Assembly: GCA_965221785.1 (NCBI GenBank)
Contig: CBDCSR010000002.1
Coordinates: 1 to 64,000, forward strand
Origin: BD2-11 sp965221785
GTDB lineage: Bacteria; Gemmatimonadota; Gemmatimonadetes; Longimicrobiales; Gaopeijiaceae
Length of the DNA stretch: 64,000 nucleotides
Direction: 5' to 3'
Part shown: positions 30,858 through 44,122 of the stretch, in pieces
How the letters are laid out: each line of letters opens with the position of its first letter
Numbering within the stretch: the stretch's first letter is position 1
The notes under the pieces: generated by a model
Told to the model about the DNA's origin: nothing
The model's input: only the letters and a program-made list of their open reading frames with translations
Databases searched by the model: none
Program-made: the position numbers and the translations under genes

Positions 30858-32090
30858 ATGCGCGATAGTATCATCGGCCGTCACCGCATAGTATCATGCG
30901 CGATGGCGATCCTCCTGGTCCACGCGCTCTTGGCGTGCGCGCCGGAGGGCGGCGGGGACGCCGGCGGCGGCGAAGTCCTCGACTTCGAAGCCCTCTCGGC
31001 AAGCCTCCTCGCGCGGATGGACCTGCAGCCCGGTGAACGCGTCCTGCTGGTGGGTGAGGGCGGCAGCCGCTGGGACGCGATCGTGCCGTTGCTGCGCGCG
31101 GGCGTGAGGACGGCCGGCGGGGTGGATCTGGGTGCGGTGGATGTACGTGGGGCGGTGCTGGCGGCGGGTGGGCCGGTTGCGGGGGCGGGCTCGCCCTCGG
31201 AGTTCGCCGCTTCCCTGGGGACCATGCCGGAGGGCTGGGCGGAGCCGCTCGCCACGGTCGATGTCGCGGTCAAGCTCCCCGGTGCTGCGGCGGACCCGAC
31301 GCTGGACGGCGACGTGTACCGCGCGCTGCAGGACGTGCTGCGGGGCGGGCGGGGACGGACCGTTCACTTCCACTGGGCCGGCGCCACCTCGTTCGAGATG
31401 GAGGAGCTTGCGGTTGACGACCGGGTGGATCGCCTCTACCAGACGGCGGTGCTGGACACCGACTACGCGGCCCTCGCCGACGCGCTCGCGACCTTCGAGG
31501 CGGCGGTGAGGAGCGGGCCGGTGCGGGTGACGACGCCCGCCGGTACCGACCTCTCGTTCGAGGTGGGCGACCGGCCCGTGACCCGCCAGGACGGGGACGC
31601 GTCGGCCGCGCGCGCGGAACGTGCCCGCAACCTCATCGACCGCGAGGTGGAGCTGCCGGCGGGAGCGGCGAGGGTCCTGCCGGTGCTGGAGACCGTGGCG
31701 GGCCGGATCGCCTTCCCTCCGGCGCAGTGGGGCGGTGAACGCGCGGAAGGGGTGGTGCTGCGCTTCGAGGGAGGCCGCGTGGTGGAGGTGGAGGCCGACG
31801 CCGGGCGTGATGGTGTGGTGCGCGAGATGGAAGAGGCCGGAGAGGCGGGCCGAACCTTCCGCGAGCTGGGGGTCGGGTTAAACCCGCTGCTCGCGATTCC
31901 CGAGGGCGAGGAGTGGATCCCGTACTACGGCTACGGGGACGCCGTGGTGAGGCTGTCGCTGGGCGACAACACCGAGCTGGGCGGGTCGGTCGGGGGCGGC
32001 TATGTGCGCTGGAACTTCTTCGCGGACGCCACAGTGACGGTTGGGAACGAGGTCTGGGTGGAGGGTGGAAGGCTGGTGGAGGGGCGGTAA
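30858..32090 (+). CDS. M29-like aminopeptidase, predicted lipoprotein
   Basis: 410 residues. Lipobox VHALLAC near residue 27, so the protein would be anchored to a membrane. The body resembles the M29 (aminopeptidase T) fold: VTTPAGTDLSFEVGDRPV, RNLIDREVELPAGAARV, RIAFPPAQW, then LGVGLNPLLAIPEG and ALGDN-like SLGDNTELGGSV, ending in the beta motif TVTVGNEVWVEGGRLV. Not every metal ligand of cytosolic M29 enzymes is obvious, so activity is uncertain. Start: ATG 30858 follows GGGGAGGAGGCTTC, a strong site; ATG 30903 is an alternative. The sequence around the start contains two copies of CATGCGCGAT 38 bp apart. Confidence 0.7.
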   Translation: MRDSIIGRHRIVSCAMAILLVHALLACAPEGGGDAGGGEVLDFEALSASLLARMDLQPGERVLLVGEGGSRWDAIVPLLRAGVRTAGGVDLGAVDVRGAVLAAGGPVAGAGSPSEFAASLGTMPEGWAEPLATVDVAVKLPGAAADPTLDGDVYRALQDVLRGGRGRTVHFHWAGATSFEMEELAVDDRVDRLYQTAVLDTDYAALADALATFEAAVRSGPVRVTTPAGTDLSFEVGDRPVTRQDGDASAARAERARNLIDREVELPAGAARVLPVLETVAGRIAFPPAQWGGERAEGVVLRFEGGRVVEVEADAGRDGVVREMEEAGEAGRTFRELGVGLNPLLAIPEGEEWIPYYGYGDAVVRLSLGDNTELGGSVGGGYVRWNFFADATVTVGNEVWVEGGRLVEGR

Positions 32091-32141
32091 GGCGTCACTT
32101 TGCACTCGACACTCCAACGTAAACGAAGGTACGCATCGACA

Positions 32142-32203
32142 CCTGCTGCAAAAAGCAGGGGCCTCCGAGGAGGCCCCGCGCCCTGCGGTCGAAACCGCAA
32201 GGG
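32142..32203. terminator. Stem-loop cluster between convergent genes
   Basis: Three adjacent hairpins: CCTGCT-loop-AGCAGG (32142-32159), GGGGCCTC-CGAG-GAGGCCCC (32158-32177) and GCGGT-CGAA-ACCGC (32185-32198). They lie between the M29-like gene and the convergent DUF1028 gene. The middle one is an 8-bp GC stem on a tetraloop. There is no clear T-run, so termination is plausible rather than certain. Confidence 0.5.
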
Positions 32204-32340
32204 GTGTCACTGCTAGTCTATGCTTCCAGCGGCGAACGTCAATTCTGATACCTGCCCGAATGACGGCAACCCGAGCCTGTTCCGCATCCTGTGGTTCTGG
32301 GTTCCCTGGGAGGGCGAAGGGCAATCGCTCATGACCTGAC

Positions 32341-33330
32341 CTACCGCCGCCGCCGCGCCCGCCGTTCCGCCGCCATCTCCACCAGCCGGCGGAGCTCCGC
32401 GATGGGCTCCGCGTGGTCGTCGACCTGGAGGCGCAGCACCACGTCGTTGTTGAGCCAGACGCCGCCGTCCTCCTTCACGATCAGCAGGGCGGCGGACTGC
32501 ATGCCCCGGGTGTCACCGCCCGCCGCCTGACCGGCTTCGAGGGCCGCCACCAGTCGCTGGGACAGGTGCCCGGAGGTGTTCTCGAAGGCGGTGACCATGT
32601 CGTCCACCACCGCCGGCCCGGCCAGGATGTTGCCCTGCGCGGAGGTATACCGGCCGATCCGGTGTCCCGCCCAGTCGCTGGCGCGCGGACCGGTGTGGGT
32701 CGCCACTTCCCCGCTCGCGTCCATCACCGAGAACTGGCGGCCCTCGATGCTCCACCGATCCGGGTCGGGATTCGGGTCGGCGGCGAGCACGCGCTCCACC
32801 ACCTCGGCGGGTGAGTATCCCTCGCGCAGGAGCGCGAGCGCCTGCGGCCCGTAGCTCACGTCCACCACGGCCTGAGTGGCGACCACCCCCACCCCGGCCT
32901 CGCCCCAGATGACGCCGTTGCCCACGCTGAACACCCGCGACTGGACCGCAACGCCGACCTCCCCGGTCTCCGGGTCGTAGCCGACGATCGAGAAGGTCCC
33001 GACCGTATCCCAGGGGGCGCGGCTGGTGGCAGTAGGGGGTTCCTCGACGGGCACAGGCGAGTCTCCACCCCTGCCCAGGATGTAGCGCCCATCGGGATGA
33101 ACCCTGACGAGCGTGATTCCCCGATACTGGTAGGCGATGGTCATGTTTTCGGCCGCCGCCTGCGCGCTCAGCTTCGCGAGGAACGGCCCACTCTGGTTCC
33201 GGATCCGAACCGCATCCACCGGCTCCACTTCCACGACCTTCTCGACCAGCCGGCCCGGCGGCTCTTCGACCGGGGGAACCGTCGCGCAGCCGCCCAGCAC
33301 CACCGCCAGGGCGAACACCATTCCATACAT
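32341..33330 (-). CDS. DUF1028 family lipoprotein (Ntn-hydrolase-like)
   Basis: 329 residues from an ATG preceded by GCAGG; the frame extends 16 codons further. Lipobox VVLGGC at the N-terminus. The DUF1028 domain (~110-320) shows FSIVGYDPETGEVGVAVQSR, VGNGVIWGEAGVGVVATQA, YGPQALALLREGYS and NILAGPAVVDDM, as in the family, whose structure is Ntn-hydrolase-like and whose activity is not established. The ~80 residues between lipobox and domain are a spacer. It is convergent with the M29-like gene. Confidence 0.85.
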   Translation of the reverse strand: MYGMVFALAVVLGGCATVPPVEEPPGRLVEKVVEVEPVDAVRIRNQSGPFLAKLSAQAAAENMTIAYQYRGITLVRVHPDGRYILGRGGDSPVPVEEPPTATSRAPWDTVGTFSIVGYDPETGEVGVAVQSRVFSVGNGVIWGEAGVGVVATQAVVDVSYGPQALALLREGYSPAEVVERVLAADPNPDPDRWSIEGRQFSVMDASGEVATHTGPRASDWAGHRIGRYTSAQGNILAGPAVVDDMVTAFENTSGHLSQRLVAALEAGQAAGGDTRGMQSAALLIVKEDGGVWLNNDVVLRLQVDDHAEPIAELRRLVEMAAERRARRRR

Positions 33331-33418
33331 CCTGCGATCGCTAATCACTTGCCTACGCCTCCGCAGCCTGTCTCTCACTCGTGCGTGCCATCATTATCGA
33401 TTCCCCTGCGACCGCGCT

Positions 33419-34990
33419 TCATCCGCCCGCTCGTCCGGTATTGGCCCGATCACCGCGCTGCGTCGGCCAAGGCGAGCCGGCATAGCCGCCATTCGCCGGC
33501 TCCGTCTCGACGATCCCGTGTATCGCGCCCCCGTCCCGATCGGAGAAGGAGGTCGCGATGATCGTGCCATCGACACCGATGGCGGGCGACGCGAGGACGT
33601 AGGCACCAGAGGGGACGTAGCCACCACCGGGCTGGTAGTCCCACAGGAGCCTGCCCCGGGAGTCGAGCGCCGTGACGGAAAGGCCCGAGCCGATATAGAC
33701 GTTGCCGTCCGCCCCGAGGATCGGCGTGGTCCACCACGAGGACGCTTTTGTGTCGAAGTGCCAGCGAATCGTGCCGTCGGGATTGATGGCGAACAGGCCG
33801 GCGCTCAGGATATAGATCGCGCCGTCCGGCCCGATCGAAGGCGGCGAGTTGAGATCCGCCATGGGGCCCCCGGAGGTGTCGGGGGCGCGCATCACCCCGA
33901 CGCTCCATCGCTCGCTCCCGTCGGGATCAACCGCGTAGAGCCGCCCGTCGTAGGAGGCGACGTAGATCGTGCCGTCCGCGCCGATCGACGGCGACGCCCT
34001 GATCAGGTCCCGCGTCTTGAACGTCCACCGCGGCGAGCCGTCGCGGTTGATCGCATGCAGGGCATTATCGTTGCCGCCGACGTAGATCGTGCCGTCGCTT
34101 CCGACCGCGGGCGAGGAATAGGAGAAGGTGTTTCGGAGCCTCTCGTAGGTCCACCGGATCTCGCCCCGGGGATCGACCGCGTGGACGTGGCGCCCGCCGG
34201 CCACGTGGATGGTCCCGTCCGGCCCGAGAGCGGGAGAGGACGAGATTCCATCGAGGCCGTCCAGTATCCACCGAATGGATCCGCCGGGATCCACAGCGAC
34301 GAGGCTGCCGGCGGAGCCGGTGCTGGAGCCGAAATACAGCGTCCCGTCCGCCCCGATGGCGGGCGTCGACCATTTGGTGCTGGGGAGCTCCACGGTCCAT
34401 AGCATGCCTCCCTGCGGCGACGAGGCGTACCAATGGCTTCGTCGCGCAGAGGACTCATTCCACCCGACGTAGATCGTGCCGTCGGCTCCGATCGCGACGC
34501 CGGCCCCGGCCGATCCTGTTCCGGCCTCTTCCGCGAAAGACCCTTCGAGCGGAACGGACCAGGCGAGACGCCCCCGTTCCCGAACGGTGACCGTGATGTC
34601 GGCCGACACTCCCTGACTGGTCGCGGTGATGGTCGCCGCGCCCTCGCTCAAACCGGTGACAAAACGGATGGCGCCACCTTCGTGCCCAATGCTGTCCCCG
34701 CTTACGGACGCGACCTCGGGCGAGGAGGAAGACCACGAGAAACGGCCGGGATCCCACACCGACCCGTACAGAAAGGTGCCATCCGCAGCCAGCGCCGCCG
34801 CGCCCAGGTCGAACCGGGTGCCAAGAAGGCCAACGGTCTGTTCGGATGGCGCTATCCGGATCGACGCGACGACCGTGTCCGGGGTCGTGGGAGCGACCGG
34901 TGTTGCCTGCTCTTCGCCGCACCCGCCGAAAACCAGCCACAGGCACGCGCTCGCGGCGGACAGTGTCCCCGCCCGGCGGTGATGGATCAT
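33419..34990 (-). CDS. Lipoprotein with Ig-like domain and PQQ-type propeller repeats
   Basis: 523 residues from MIHHRRAG; lipobox LVFGGC. An Ig-like (Big2-type) domain lies at ~35-140 (IRIAPSEQTVGLLGTRFDL, ATITATSQGVSADITVTV). At least eight repeats of the type PSIGADGTIYVGS-D-RLYAVDPDGSERW, 40-50 residues each, follow and would fold into a PQQ-like beta-propeller. No quinone or metal site is evident, so it may bind a partner or polysaccharide rather than be an enzyme. It could share a transcript with the HExxH gene, whose stop lies 20 bp upstream of this start. Confidence 0.82.
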   Translation of the reverse strand: MIHHRRAGTLSAASACLWLVFGGCGEEQATPVAPTTPDTVVASIRIAPSEQTVGLLGTRFDLGAAALAADGTFLYGSVWDPGRFSWSSSSPEVASVSGDSIGHEGGAIRFVTGLSEGAATITATSQGVSADITVTVRERGRLAWSVPLEGSFAEEAGTGSAGAGVAIGADGTIYVGWNESSARRSHWYASSPQGGMLWTVELPSTKWSTPAIGADGTLYFGSSTGSAGSLVAVDPGGSIRWILDGLDGISSSPALGPDGTIHVAGGRHVHAVDPRGEIRWTYERLRNTFSYSSPAVGSDGTIYVGGNDNALHAINRDGSPRWTFKTRDLIRASPSIGADGTIYVASYDGRLYAVDPDGSERWSVGVMRAPDTSGGPMADLNSPPSIGPDGAIYILSAGLFAINPDGTIRWHFDTKASSWWTTPILGADGNVYIGSGLSVTALDSRGRLLWDYQPGGGYVPSGAYVLASPAIGVDGTIIATSFSDRDGGAIHGIVETEPANGGYAGSPWPTQRGDRANTGRAGG

Positions 34991-35009
34991 CAGTCGCGCC
35001 CCCGGAACT

Positions 35010-35915
35010 CTATGGAACCCCGCTGCTCGTATACAGGAAGTTCGTGAAGCCTTCGTCGTAGTCCGAGAGTCCATTCTGGCCCGTGAGCTTCATGCGCTCG
35101 TCGTAGAGGCGGCGCATCAGATGCGCCAGCGTTCCCTCCGCGGGTCCATCCTCGGGATGCAGCGCCATGAAGTCGTCCCGCAGTTCCTCGCGCAGCGCTC
35201 CCTCCTCGATCATCGTCCGGTAGCGCACCGGATCGCGGTCCGCCAGCACCCAGAGATTGCGGTGGAGCCGCTCGCAGCGTGCCGACTGCACCAGCACCGC
35301 CTCGCCCGAGCCGACCATCGCCAGGTATCCCAGCACCTGCGCGTGCAGCTCCTTCAGGTACCCCTTCCGGTGCGAGAACTCGTGCGCGATGATGTGCGGT
35401 TCGAAGACTCCCGCGTCCCGGAGGATGGACACGTCGCCCGAGAAGATGTCGCAGGTGCCGAGCGCGAAGGGAAAGACGAGTCCCGCGAGGGTGAACTGAC
35501 GTATTTCCGAGCTGGTCTCGACGCGCTGGCCGGTGATATCGGCGATGAAGCCGGTCAGGTGCCGGTTGATCCGGCGCGCGAGTTCCGCACGCGGGATGAG
35601 CTCGGCGGTGTACTCGTCGTTCACCTGCTCCGAGAGCCAGTCGACTTCCCGCCCGCGTTCCTCTTCGGGCATCGGCGTGAGATGCTTCACGTCTGCCCCG
35701 AAGGTGTCGAGGAAGTCGATGGCGCGCACGTTGCGCCGGGCGAACCAGTCGACCGCCACGCTGCCCGCGTACGCGCCCAACGCCACGGCCTGGAGCGCGC
35801 GGCCGGGGGGCGTCGCTCCGAGCAGGATGCGCGAAGCAAGCGGCGCCGCGACCATCAGGTCGGTCAGCGAGATGGGCGAGTAGGTCGCCTGATTGGGGAT
35901 GCGGACGGTTTCCAT
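35010..35915 (-). CDS. HExxH membrane-associated putative metallopeptidase
   Basis: 301 residues from an ATG with GGGAAGGG close upstream; the frame extends 60 codons more but that part is Pro/Arg-rich. Hydrophobic segments at ~18-58 and ~141-160; the zinc motif is HEFSH (178-182, in FEPHIIAHEFSHRKGY) with a glutamate-rich helix after it. This resembles membrane metallopeptidases with an exposed HExxH, but I do not match it to a named family with confidence. It is divergent from metH. Confidence 0.7.
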   Translation of the reverse strand: METVRIPNQATYSPISLTDLMVAAPLASRILLGATPPGRALQAVALGAYAGSVAVDWFARRNVRAIDFLDTFGADVKHLTPMPEEERGREVDWLSEQVNDEYTAELIPRAELARRINRHLTGFIADITGQRVETSSEIRQFTLAGLVFPFALGTCDIFSGDVSILRDAGVFEPHIIAHEFSHRKGYLKELHAQVLGYLAMVGSGEAVLVQSARCERLHRNLWVLADRDPVRYRTMIEEGALREELRDDFMALHPEDGPAEGTLAHLMRRLYDERMKLTGQNGLSDYDEGFTNFLYTSSGVP

Positions 35916-36107
35916 GACCCTTCCCGGGTTGGCATTACGCGTTCCCGGCGCACGGCGATCGTTTCCGCGCGCCGACAGGCTTCCCGGTGCGATGGCGAGC
36001 GTGCTCGCCGCACCGGCATGCGCTCCCGGAGTAAACGGCCCCGCGACCCGAAAGTTCCTGGCGGACCCGGTGCTCGTTCCTGCGGGATCGGACACGCGTT
36101 CCGTTAG

Positions 36108-36113
36108 TATACT
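36108..36113 (+). promoter_or_regulatory. -10 box of metH, probably leaderless
   Basis: TATACT ends 6 bases before the metH ATG; no Shine-Dalgarno sequence and no good -35 box are seen. Transcription would start at the first codon. There is no room for a cobalamin or SAM riboswitch between this box and the gene. Confidence 0.45.
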
Positions 36114-36119
36114 GACGCC

Positions 36120-39857
<3,738 letters not shown>

Positions 39858-39906
39858 CGTCGGGCGCCCGGATCGGCCGCGGGCCGGCGCGGGAGGTGAA
39901 CCGCCC

Positions 39907-41757
39907 GTGAGCGTGACCCTGCGCGAGCTGATCGGCGACGGGCGCGCCCATGTCGTGGACGGCGCCATGGGCACGATGCTCTACGGCAAGGGCGTGTTCG
40001 TAAACGTATGCTATGACGAGCTGAACCTCTCGACACCCGAGATGGTGCGCGAGGTTCACGAGGAGTACGTGCACGCCGGCGCCGAGATCCTCGAGACCAA
40101 CACCTTCGGAGCCAATCCGGTGAAGCTGTCGGGGTTCGGGCTGGAGGAGCGCACGGAGGTCATCAACCGGGCGGGAGCGGAGCTGGCGCGCGAGGCGGCA
40201 GCGGGGCGGGCCGCCGTGGCAGGTGCGATGGGCCCGCTCGGCATCCGCATCGAGCCCTGGGGAGCGACCGCCTTCGAGGAGGCGGTGGCGTTCTTCCGGC
40301 GGCAGGCGCGGGGGCTGCTGGACGGCGGCGTGGATGGATTCTGCCTGGAGACCTTCAGCGACCTGAGCGAGCTGAAGGCGGCCTTCCGGGCGGTACGCTC
40401 GCTCACCGATCTGCCGGTGCTGGCCCAGGTCACCATCGGCGACAACGGGGCCACCCCGGGGGGCACCACCATGGAGGCCGCCGGGGCGGCGATGGCGGAG
40501 TGGGGGGTGGAGGTCGCAGGAATAAACTGCTCGGTGGGGCCGGCGGTCATGCTGGACGCGGTGGAGCGCCTGGCCGCGAGTTCCGGGCTGCCCGCTTCCG
40601 CCCAGCCCAATGCCGGACTGCCGCGCGTGGTCGAAAACCGCCAGATCTACATGGCCAGCCCCGAGTACATGGGCCAGTACGCCCGCCGCCTGATTGCCGC
40701 CGGCGCGCGCTTCGTGGGGGGATGTTGCGGGACCACCGCCGCCCACGTGCGCAGGATCCGCGACCACGTGGCCAGCGTGCAGCCGGCGCGCGTCCGGGTG
40801 GCCGCGCGCGTCGAACCGGCCGACCGCCGGGGGCGCCCGGCGGTGCCGCTCGCCGACCGATCGACGTGGGGGCGGAAGCTCGCGACCGGTCAGTTCGTGA
40901 CCGCCGTGCAGGTGGCCGCGCCGCGCGGGTGGCGCATGGAGGAGATCACGCGCCGGGCGCGCTCGCTCGCCCGCGGCGGCGTGGACGCCGTTTTCGTGGT
41001 CGGGGGCACTCGCGGACAGGCCCACATTGACGCCTTGACCACGGCCATGCTGCTCCGCGCCCGCGCGGGGATCGAGCCGCTGGTGCGCTACGTGTGCCGC
41101 GACCGCGACATGCACGGCATGATCAGCGACCTGCTGGGGGCGTCGGCCGCGGGCATCCGCAACCTCGTGATCGTGAGCGGCGAGTCGACCGACCTGGGCC
41201 CCTACGCCGACTCCACCGCGATCTCAGACATCGACTCCATCGGTCTGGTCAACGTGGTGCACCGCCTGAACCGCGGCCTGGACGCCGGCGGCAACGACAT
41301 CGGCGCTCCCACCGAGCTCGTGGCGGGGGTCGGGCTCGACCACGCCGCGATCGACCAGGCCCTGGAGCTCAGCCGCTTCGGGTGGAAGGTGGACGCGGGG
41401 GCGGACTTCGCGGTCACCCGGCCGCTCTTCGACCCCGAGCGCCTGGAGGACTTCCTGGCGCGCGCCGGCACCGACATCCCGGTGATCGCAACCCTGCTGC
41501 CCCTCTCCTCCCTGCACAACGCCGAGTTCATGGCCAACGAGGTGCCCGGCGTGGAGGTGCCGGAGAGGATCGTGCAACGGATGCGGGCCGGCGAGCGGAG
41601 CGGCCCGGCCCACGCGCGGGCGGAGGGACTGGCGATCGCCCGCGAGATGTTCGCCGGAGTGCGGCACCTGGTGCGGGGGGTGCGCATCCGCCTCCCCGAC
41701 GACGACCTGAGCCGGGCGTCCGAACTGCTGGGGTCGCTGGACGTGGAGCGGGGGTAG
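39907..41757 (+). CDS. yitJ: Bifunctional homocysteine S-methyltransferase/methylenetetrahydrofolate reductase
   Basis: 616 residues from a GTG. Residues ~1-295 form a homocysteine methyltransferase barrel (VVDGAMGTMLYGKG, NCSVG, and zinc motif FVGGCCGT at ~270). Residues ~320-610 form an MTHFR barrel (TGQFVTAVQVAAPRG, DAVFVVGGTRGQAHIDALTT, YVCRDRDMHGM, NLVIVSGEST). The fusion, known from YitJ-type proteins, can make 5-methyl-THF and pass a methyl group to homocysteine. Right after metH, it supplies methyl-THF to it. A second, stand-alone MTHFR lies 2.4 kb downstream. Confidence 0.94.
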   Translation: MSVTLRELIGDGRAHVVDGAMGTMLYGKGVFVNVCYDELNLSTPEMVREVHEEYVHAGAEILETNTFGANPVKLSGFGLEERTEVINRAGAELAREAAAGRAAVAGAMGPLGIRIEPWGATAFEEAVAFFRRQARGLLDGGVDGFCLETFSDLSELKAAFRAVRSLTDLPVLAQVTIGDNGATPGGTTMEAAGAAMAEWGVEVAGINCSVGPAVMLDAVERLAASSGLPASAQPNAGLPRVVENRQIYMASPEYMGQYARRLIAAGARFVGGCCGTTAAHVRRIRDHVASVQPARVRVAARVEPADRRGRPAVPLADRSTWGRKLATGQFVTAVQVAAPRGWRMEEITRRARSLARGGVDAVFVVGGTRGQAHIDALTTAMLLRARAGIEPLVRYVCRDRDMHGMISDLLGASAAGIRNLVIVSGESTDLGPYADSTAISDIDSIGLVNVVHRLNRGLDAGGNDIGAPTELVAGVGLDHAAIDQALELSRFGWKVDAGADFAVTRPLFDPERLEDFLARAGTDIPVIATLLPLSSLHNAEFMANEVPGVEVPERIVQRMRAGERSGPAHARAEGLAIAREMFAGVRHLVRGVRIRLPDDDLSRASELLGSLDVERG

Positions 41758-41807
41758 GCCGGCGGGCCCGGAACCATCCGGGGCCGGTATGTCATACGGA
41801 GGACGTG

Positions 41808-44084
41808 GTGCAGGTTCAGGAACGGCACATGGGGTTGTTCGGCGCCACCGTCCTGGGGGTGGGCGCCATCGTGGGCGGCGGGATCCTCGCGCTCGCGGGC
41901 ACCGCCTTCTCGGTCGCCGGGCCGAGCGCCATGGTCTCGTTCGCCCTGAACGGCGGCATCGCCCTGCTCACCGCGGCCAGCTTCGCCCGCCTGGCCCGCC
42001 GCTTCCCGGAATCCGGCGGCACCTACACCTACGCCAAGAACGTCTTCTCCATCGAGCTGGCCTTCGTGGTCGGCTGGGTGGTGTGGTTCGCCTCGATCGT
42101 GGCCGGGGTGCTGTATGCGCTCGGGTTCGCGGCCTTCTTCATGGAGGGGTTGCTGCGCGCCCTGCCGCAGCTGGCGGAAACCCGGCTGGGCGGCGACACC
42201 GCCCGCCTGGCCGCGGCCGCGATCGCCGTCGGCGCCTACATGCTTGCGCTGGTCCGTCGCGCGGCGGGGGGCGGCACCGCGGAGACCATCGGCAAGGTGG
42301 TGGTGTTCGTCGTGGTCATCGCCGGCGGGGCGTGGGCGTGGGGCACCGGGTCGCCGGGCGAGCTGGCCGATCGGCTCAACCCGTTCTTCACGGAGGGAGC
42401 GGGCGGGGTGGTGCGGGCCATGGGCTACACCTTCATCGCGCTCCAGGGGTTCGACCTGATTGCCGCGGTGGGGGGGGAGGTGCGGGACCCGCAGCGGACC
42501 CTGCCGCGCGCCATGTACCTCTCGCTCGGCATCGCGCTCGCGCTCTACCTGCCCATGCTCTTCCTGTTCGCCACGGTGGGGACACCGGCGGGGACGGGCG
42601 GGGTGGCGGCGGTGGCGGCGGCCAACCCGGAGGGACTGGTGGCGGCCGCGGTCGAGGAGTACATGGGGGTGGCGGGGTACTGGCTGGTCATCGGCGCGGG
42701 CATCCTGTCGATGCTCTCGGCGCTCCAGGCCAACCTGCTGGGCGCGTCGCGCGTGGCCTTCGCCATGGCGCGCGACCGCACTCTGCCCCGCCGGATGGCG
42801 CGCATGCGCGGGTCGAGCGGCACGCCCGCGACGGCGGTCGTGGTCACCGGCACGGTGGTGGCGGTGATCGCGCTCGCAGTCGGCGAGGTCCCGGCCGCGG
42901 GCGCCGCCTCGAGCCTCATCTTCCTCATCTCCTTCGCCATGGTGCATGTGGCGACGGTTCTTGTGGAGTACCGCTCCGCCTCGCGGCGGATTCCCTTCCT
43001 GCCCATCCTGGGCGGCGTGTGCTGCGCATCGCTCGCGGCCTTCCAGATCTTCGCGGTGCCCTTCGCGGGCAGCATCGTGATGACCTGGATCGCCATCGGC
43101 ACCGCGTTCTACCTCACCCTCCTGGCGCCGGCCGCGCGTCTCACCGACGTCTCCGCGGAAGCCACGCATCCCCACCTCACGCTGCTCCGGGGACGGAGCC
43201 CGCTGGTGCTCGCCCCCATCGCCAATCCGGCCAACGCCGCGAGCCTCGTGGACATCGCCGGCACCCTGCGCACACCGGGCTCGGGCCGCGTCCTGCTTCT
43301 CACGGTTCTCTCGCCCCCGGACACGGCGTCTGCGCCCGAATCCCGGGTTATCGACGCCCAGGCCGTGCTGGGCAAGTCCATGGTGCACAGCCTGGAGCAT
43401 TCGCTGATCGCGGAAATCCTCTTCACCATCGCCCCCGACCCCTGGACCGAGATCGCGCGGGTCGCGGAGGAACATCGGTGCGAGACCGTGCTGCTCGGCC
43501 TGCCGAACCTCTCCGATCCGCTGGTCGAGTCAGCCCTGGAACGGCGCATCGCGGGTATTGGCTGCGATGTCGTGGTCGCGCGCACGCCTTCAGGCTGGTC
43601 CATGGAGAACGTCGAGCGAGTTCTGGTGCCTCTCGGAGGACATCGGGGCCACAGCCGCCCGAGGGTTCGTCTGCTCGCCAGCCTGGCGCGCACGAAGGGA
43701 CGAGCCATCACGTATCTCTCCACGATGCTTCCCTCGGCATCGAAGGAGGAACGCCGCCGATTCGAGCGCGAGATCCACAGGATGGTACGCGACGAAGCCA
43801 CCGGCCCCTACGAGGTCGTCGTGGAGACCGCCGCGTCTCCGGCAGATACCATCATCGGGCATGCCCGCGCATCCGACCTCATCGTCATGGGCATGCGCAC
43901 CGAATCGAACGGCCGACGGAGCCTCCGCGGCATCCCGCACGCGGTCGCCGCAGGATCGAGCAAGCCCCTGATCCTGATCGGGAGCGCCCCGCCTTCCGTC
44001 CTGGTGCGCACCGGAAAGGACCTGCTGGCGCCTTCCCGAAGGAGAGGATCTCGTCCGAAGGAAACGGGGCGCAGCCCAGGGTAA
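41808..44084 (+). CDS. APC-family amino acid permease with C-terminal universal-stress domains
   Basis: 758 residues from a GTG five bases after GGAGG (another GTG lies one codon earlier; the first ATG is eight codons later). Residues ~10-440 give about twelve transmembrane helices with the APC signature GAIVGGGILALAGTAF and SGGTYTYAKNVF. Residues ~455-750 are two universal-stress (UspA-like) domains; the second keeps SDLIVMG as the nucleotide-binding loop. It probably moves an amino acid coupled to protons, with the Usp tail sensing nucleotide or stress. It lies in the methionine cluster, so a sulfur amino acid is possible but unproven. Confidence 0.9.
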   Translation: MQVQERHMGLFGATVLGVGAIVGGGILALAGTAFSVAGPSAMVSFALNGGIALLTAASFARLARRFPESGGTYTYAKNVFSIELAFVVGWVVWFASIVAGVLYALGFAAFFMEGLLRALPQLAETRLGGDTARLAAAAIAVGAYMLALVRRAAGGGTAETIGKVVVFVVVIAGGAWAWGTGSPGELADRLNPFFTEGAGGVVRAMGYTFIALQGFDLIAAVGGEVRDPQRTLPRAMYLSLGIALALYLPMLFLFATVGTPAGTGGVAAVAAANPEGLVAAAVEEYMGVAGYWLVIGAGILSMLSALQANLLGASRVAFAMARDRTLPRRMARMRGSSGTPATAVVVTGTVVAVIALAVGEVPAAGAASSLIFLISFAMVHVATVLVEYRSASRRIPFLPILGGVCCASLAAFQIFAVPFAGSIVMTWIAIGTAFYLTLLAPAARLTDVSAEATHPHLTLLRGRSPLVLAPIANPANAASLVDIAGTLRTPGSGRVLLLTVLSPPDTASAPESRVIDAQAVLGKSMVHSLEHSLIAEILFTIAPDPWTEIARVAEEHRCETVLLGLPNLSDPLVESALERRIAGIGCDVVVARTPSGWSMENVERVLVPLGGHRGHSRPRVRLLASLARTKGRAITYLSTMLPSASKEERRRFEREIHRMVRDEATGPYEVVVETAASPADTIIGHARASDLIVMGMRTESNGRRSLRGIPHAVAAGSSKPLILIGSAPPSVLVRTGKDLLAPSRRRGSRPKETGRSPG

Positions 44085-44122
44085 CGCGTGAGCGCCGCGC
44101 ACCGTTCTTCGTTGCGCGTCCC

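Noticed and set aside
32142..32240. Possible tRNA or structured RNA
   Set aside because: Hairpins are present, but there is no tRNA-like T-loop, anticodon arm or acceptor pairing; more likely a terminator region.
36000..36119. Cobalamin or SAM riboswitch before metH
   Set aside because: The -10 box lies 6 bases before the start codon and no conserved B12-box or S-box core is visible.
41202..43475. Long open frame antisense to the MTHFR fusion and permease
   Set aside because: Shadow frame; the sense proteins have clear domains and the antisense protein has none.
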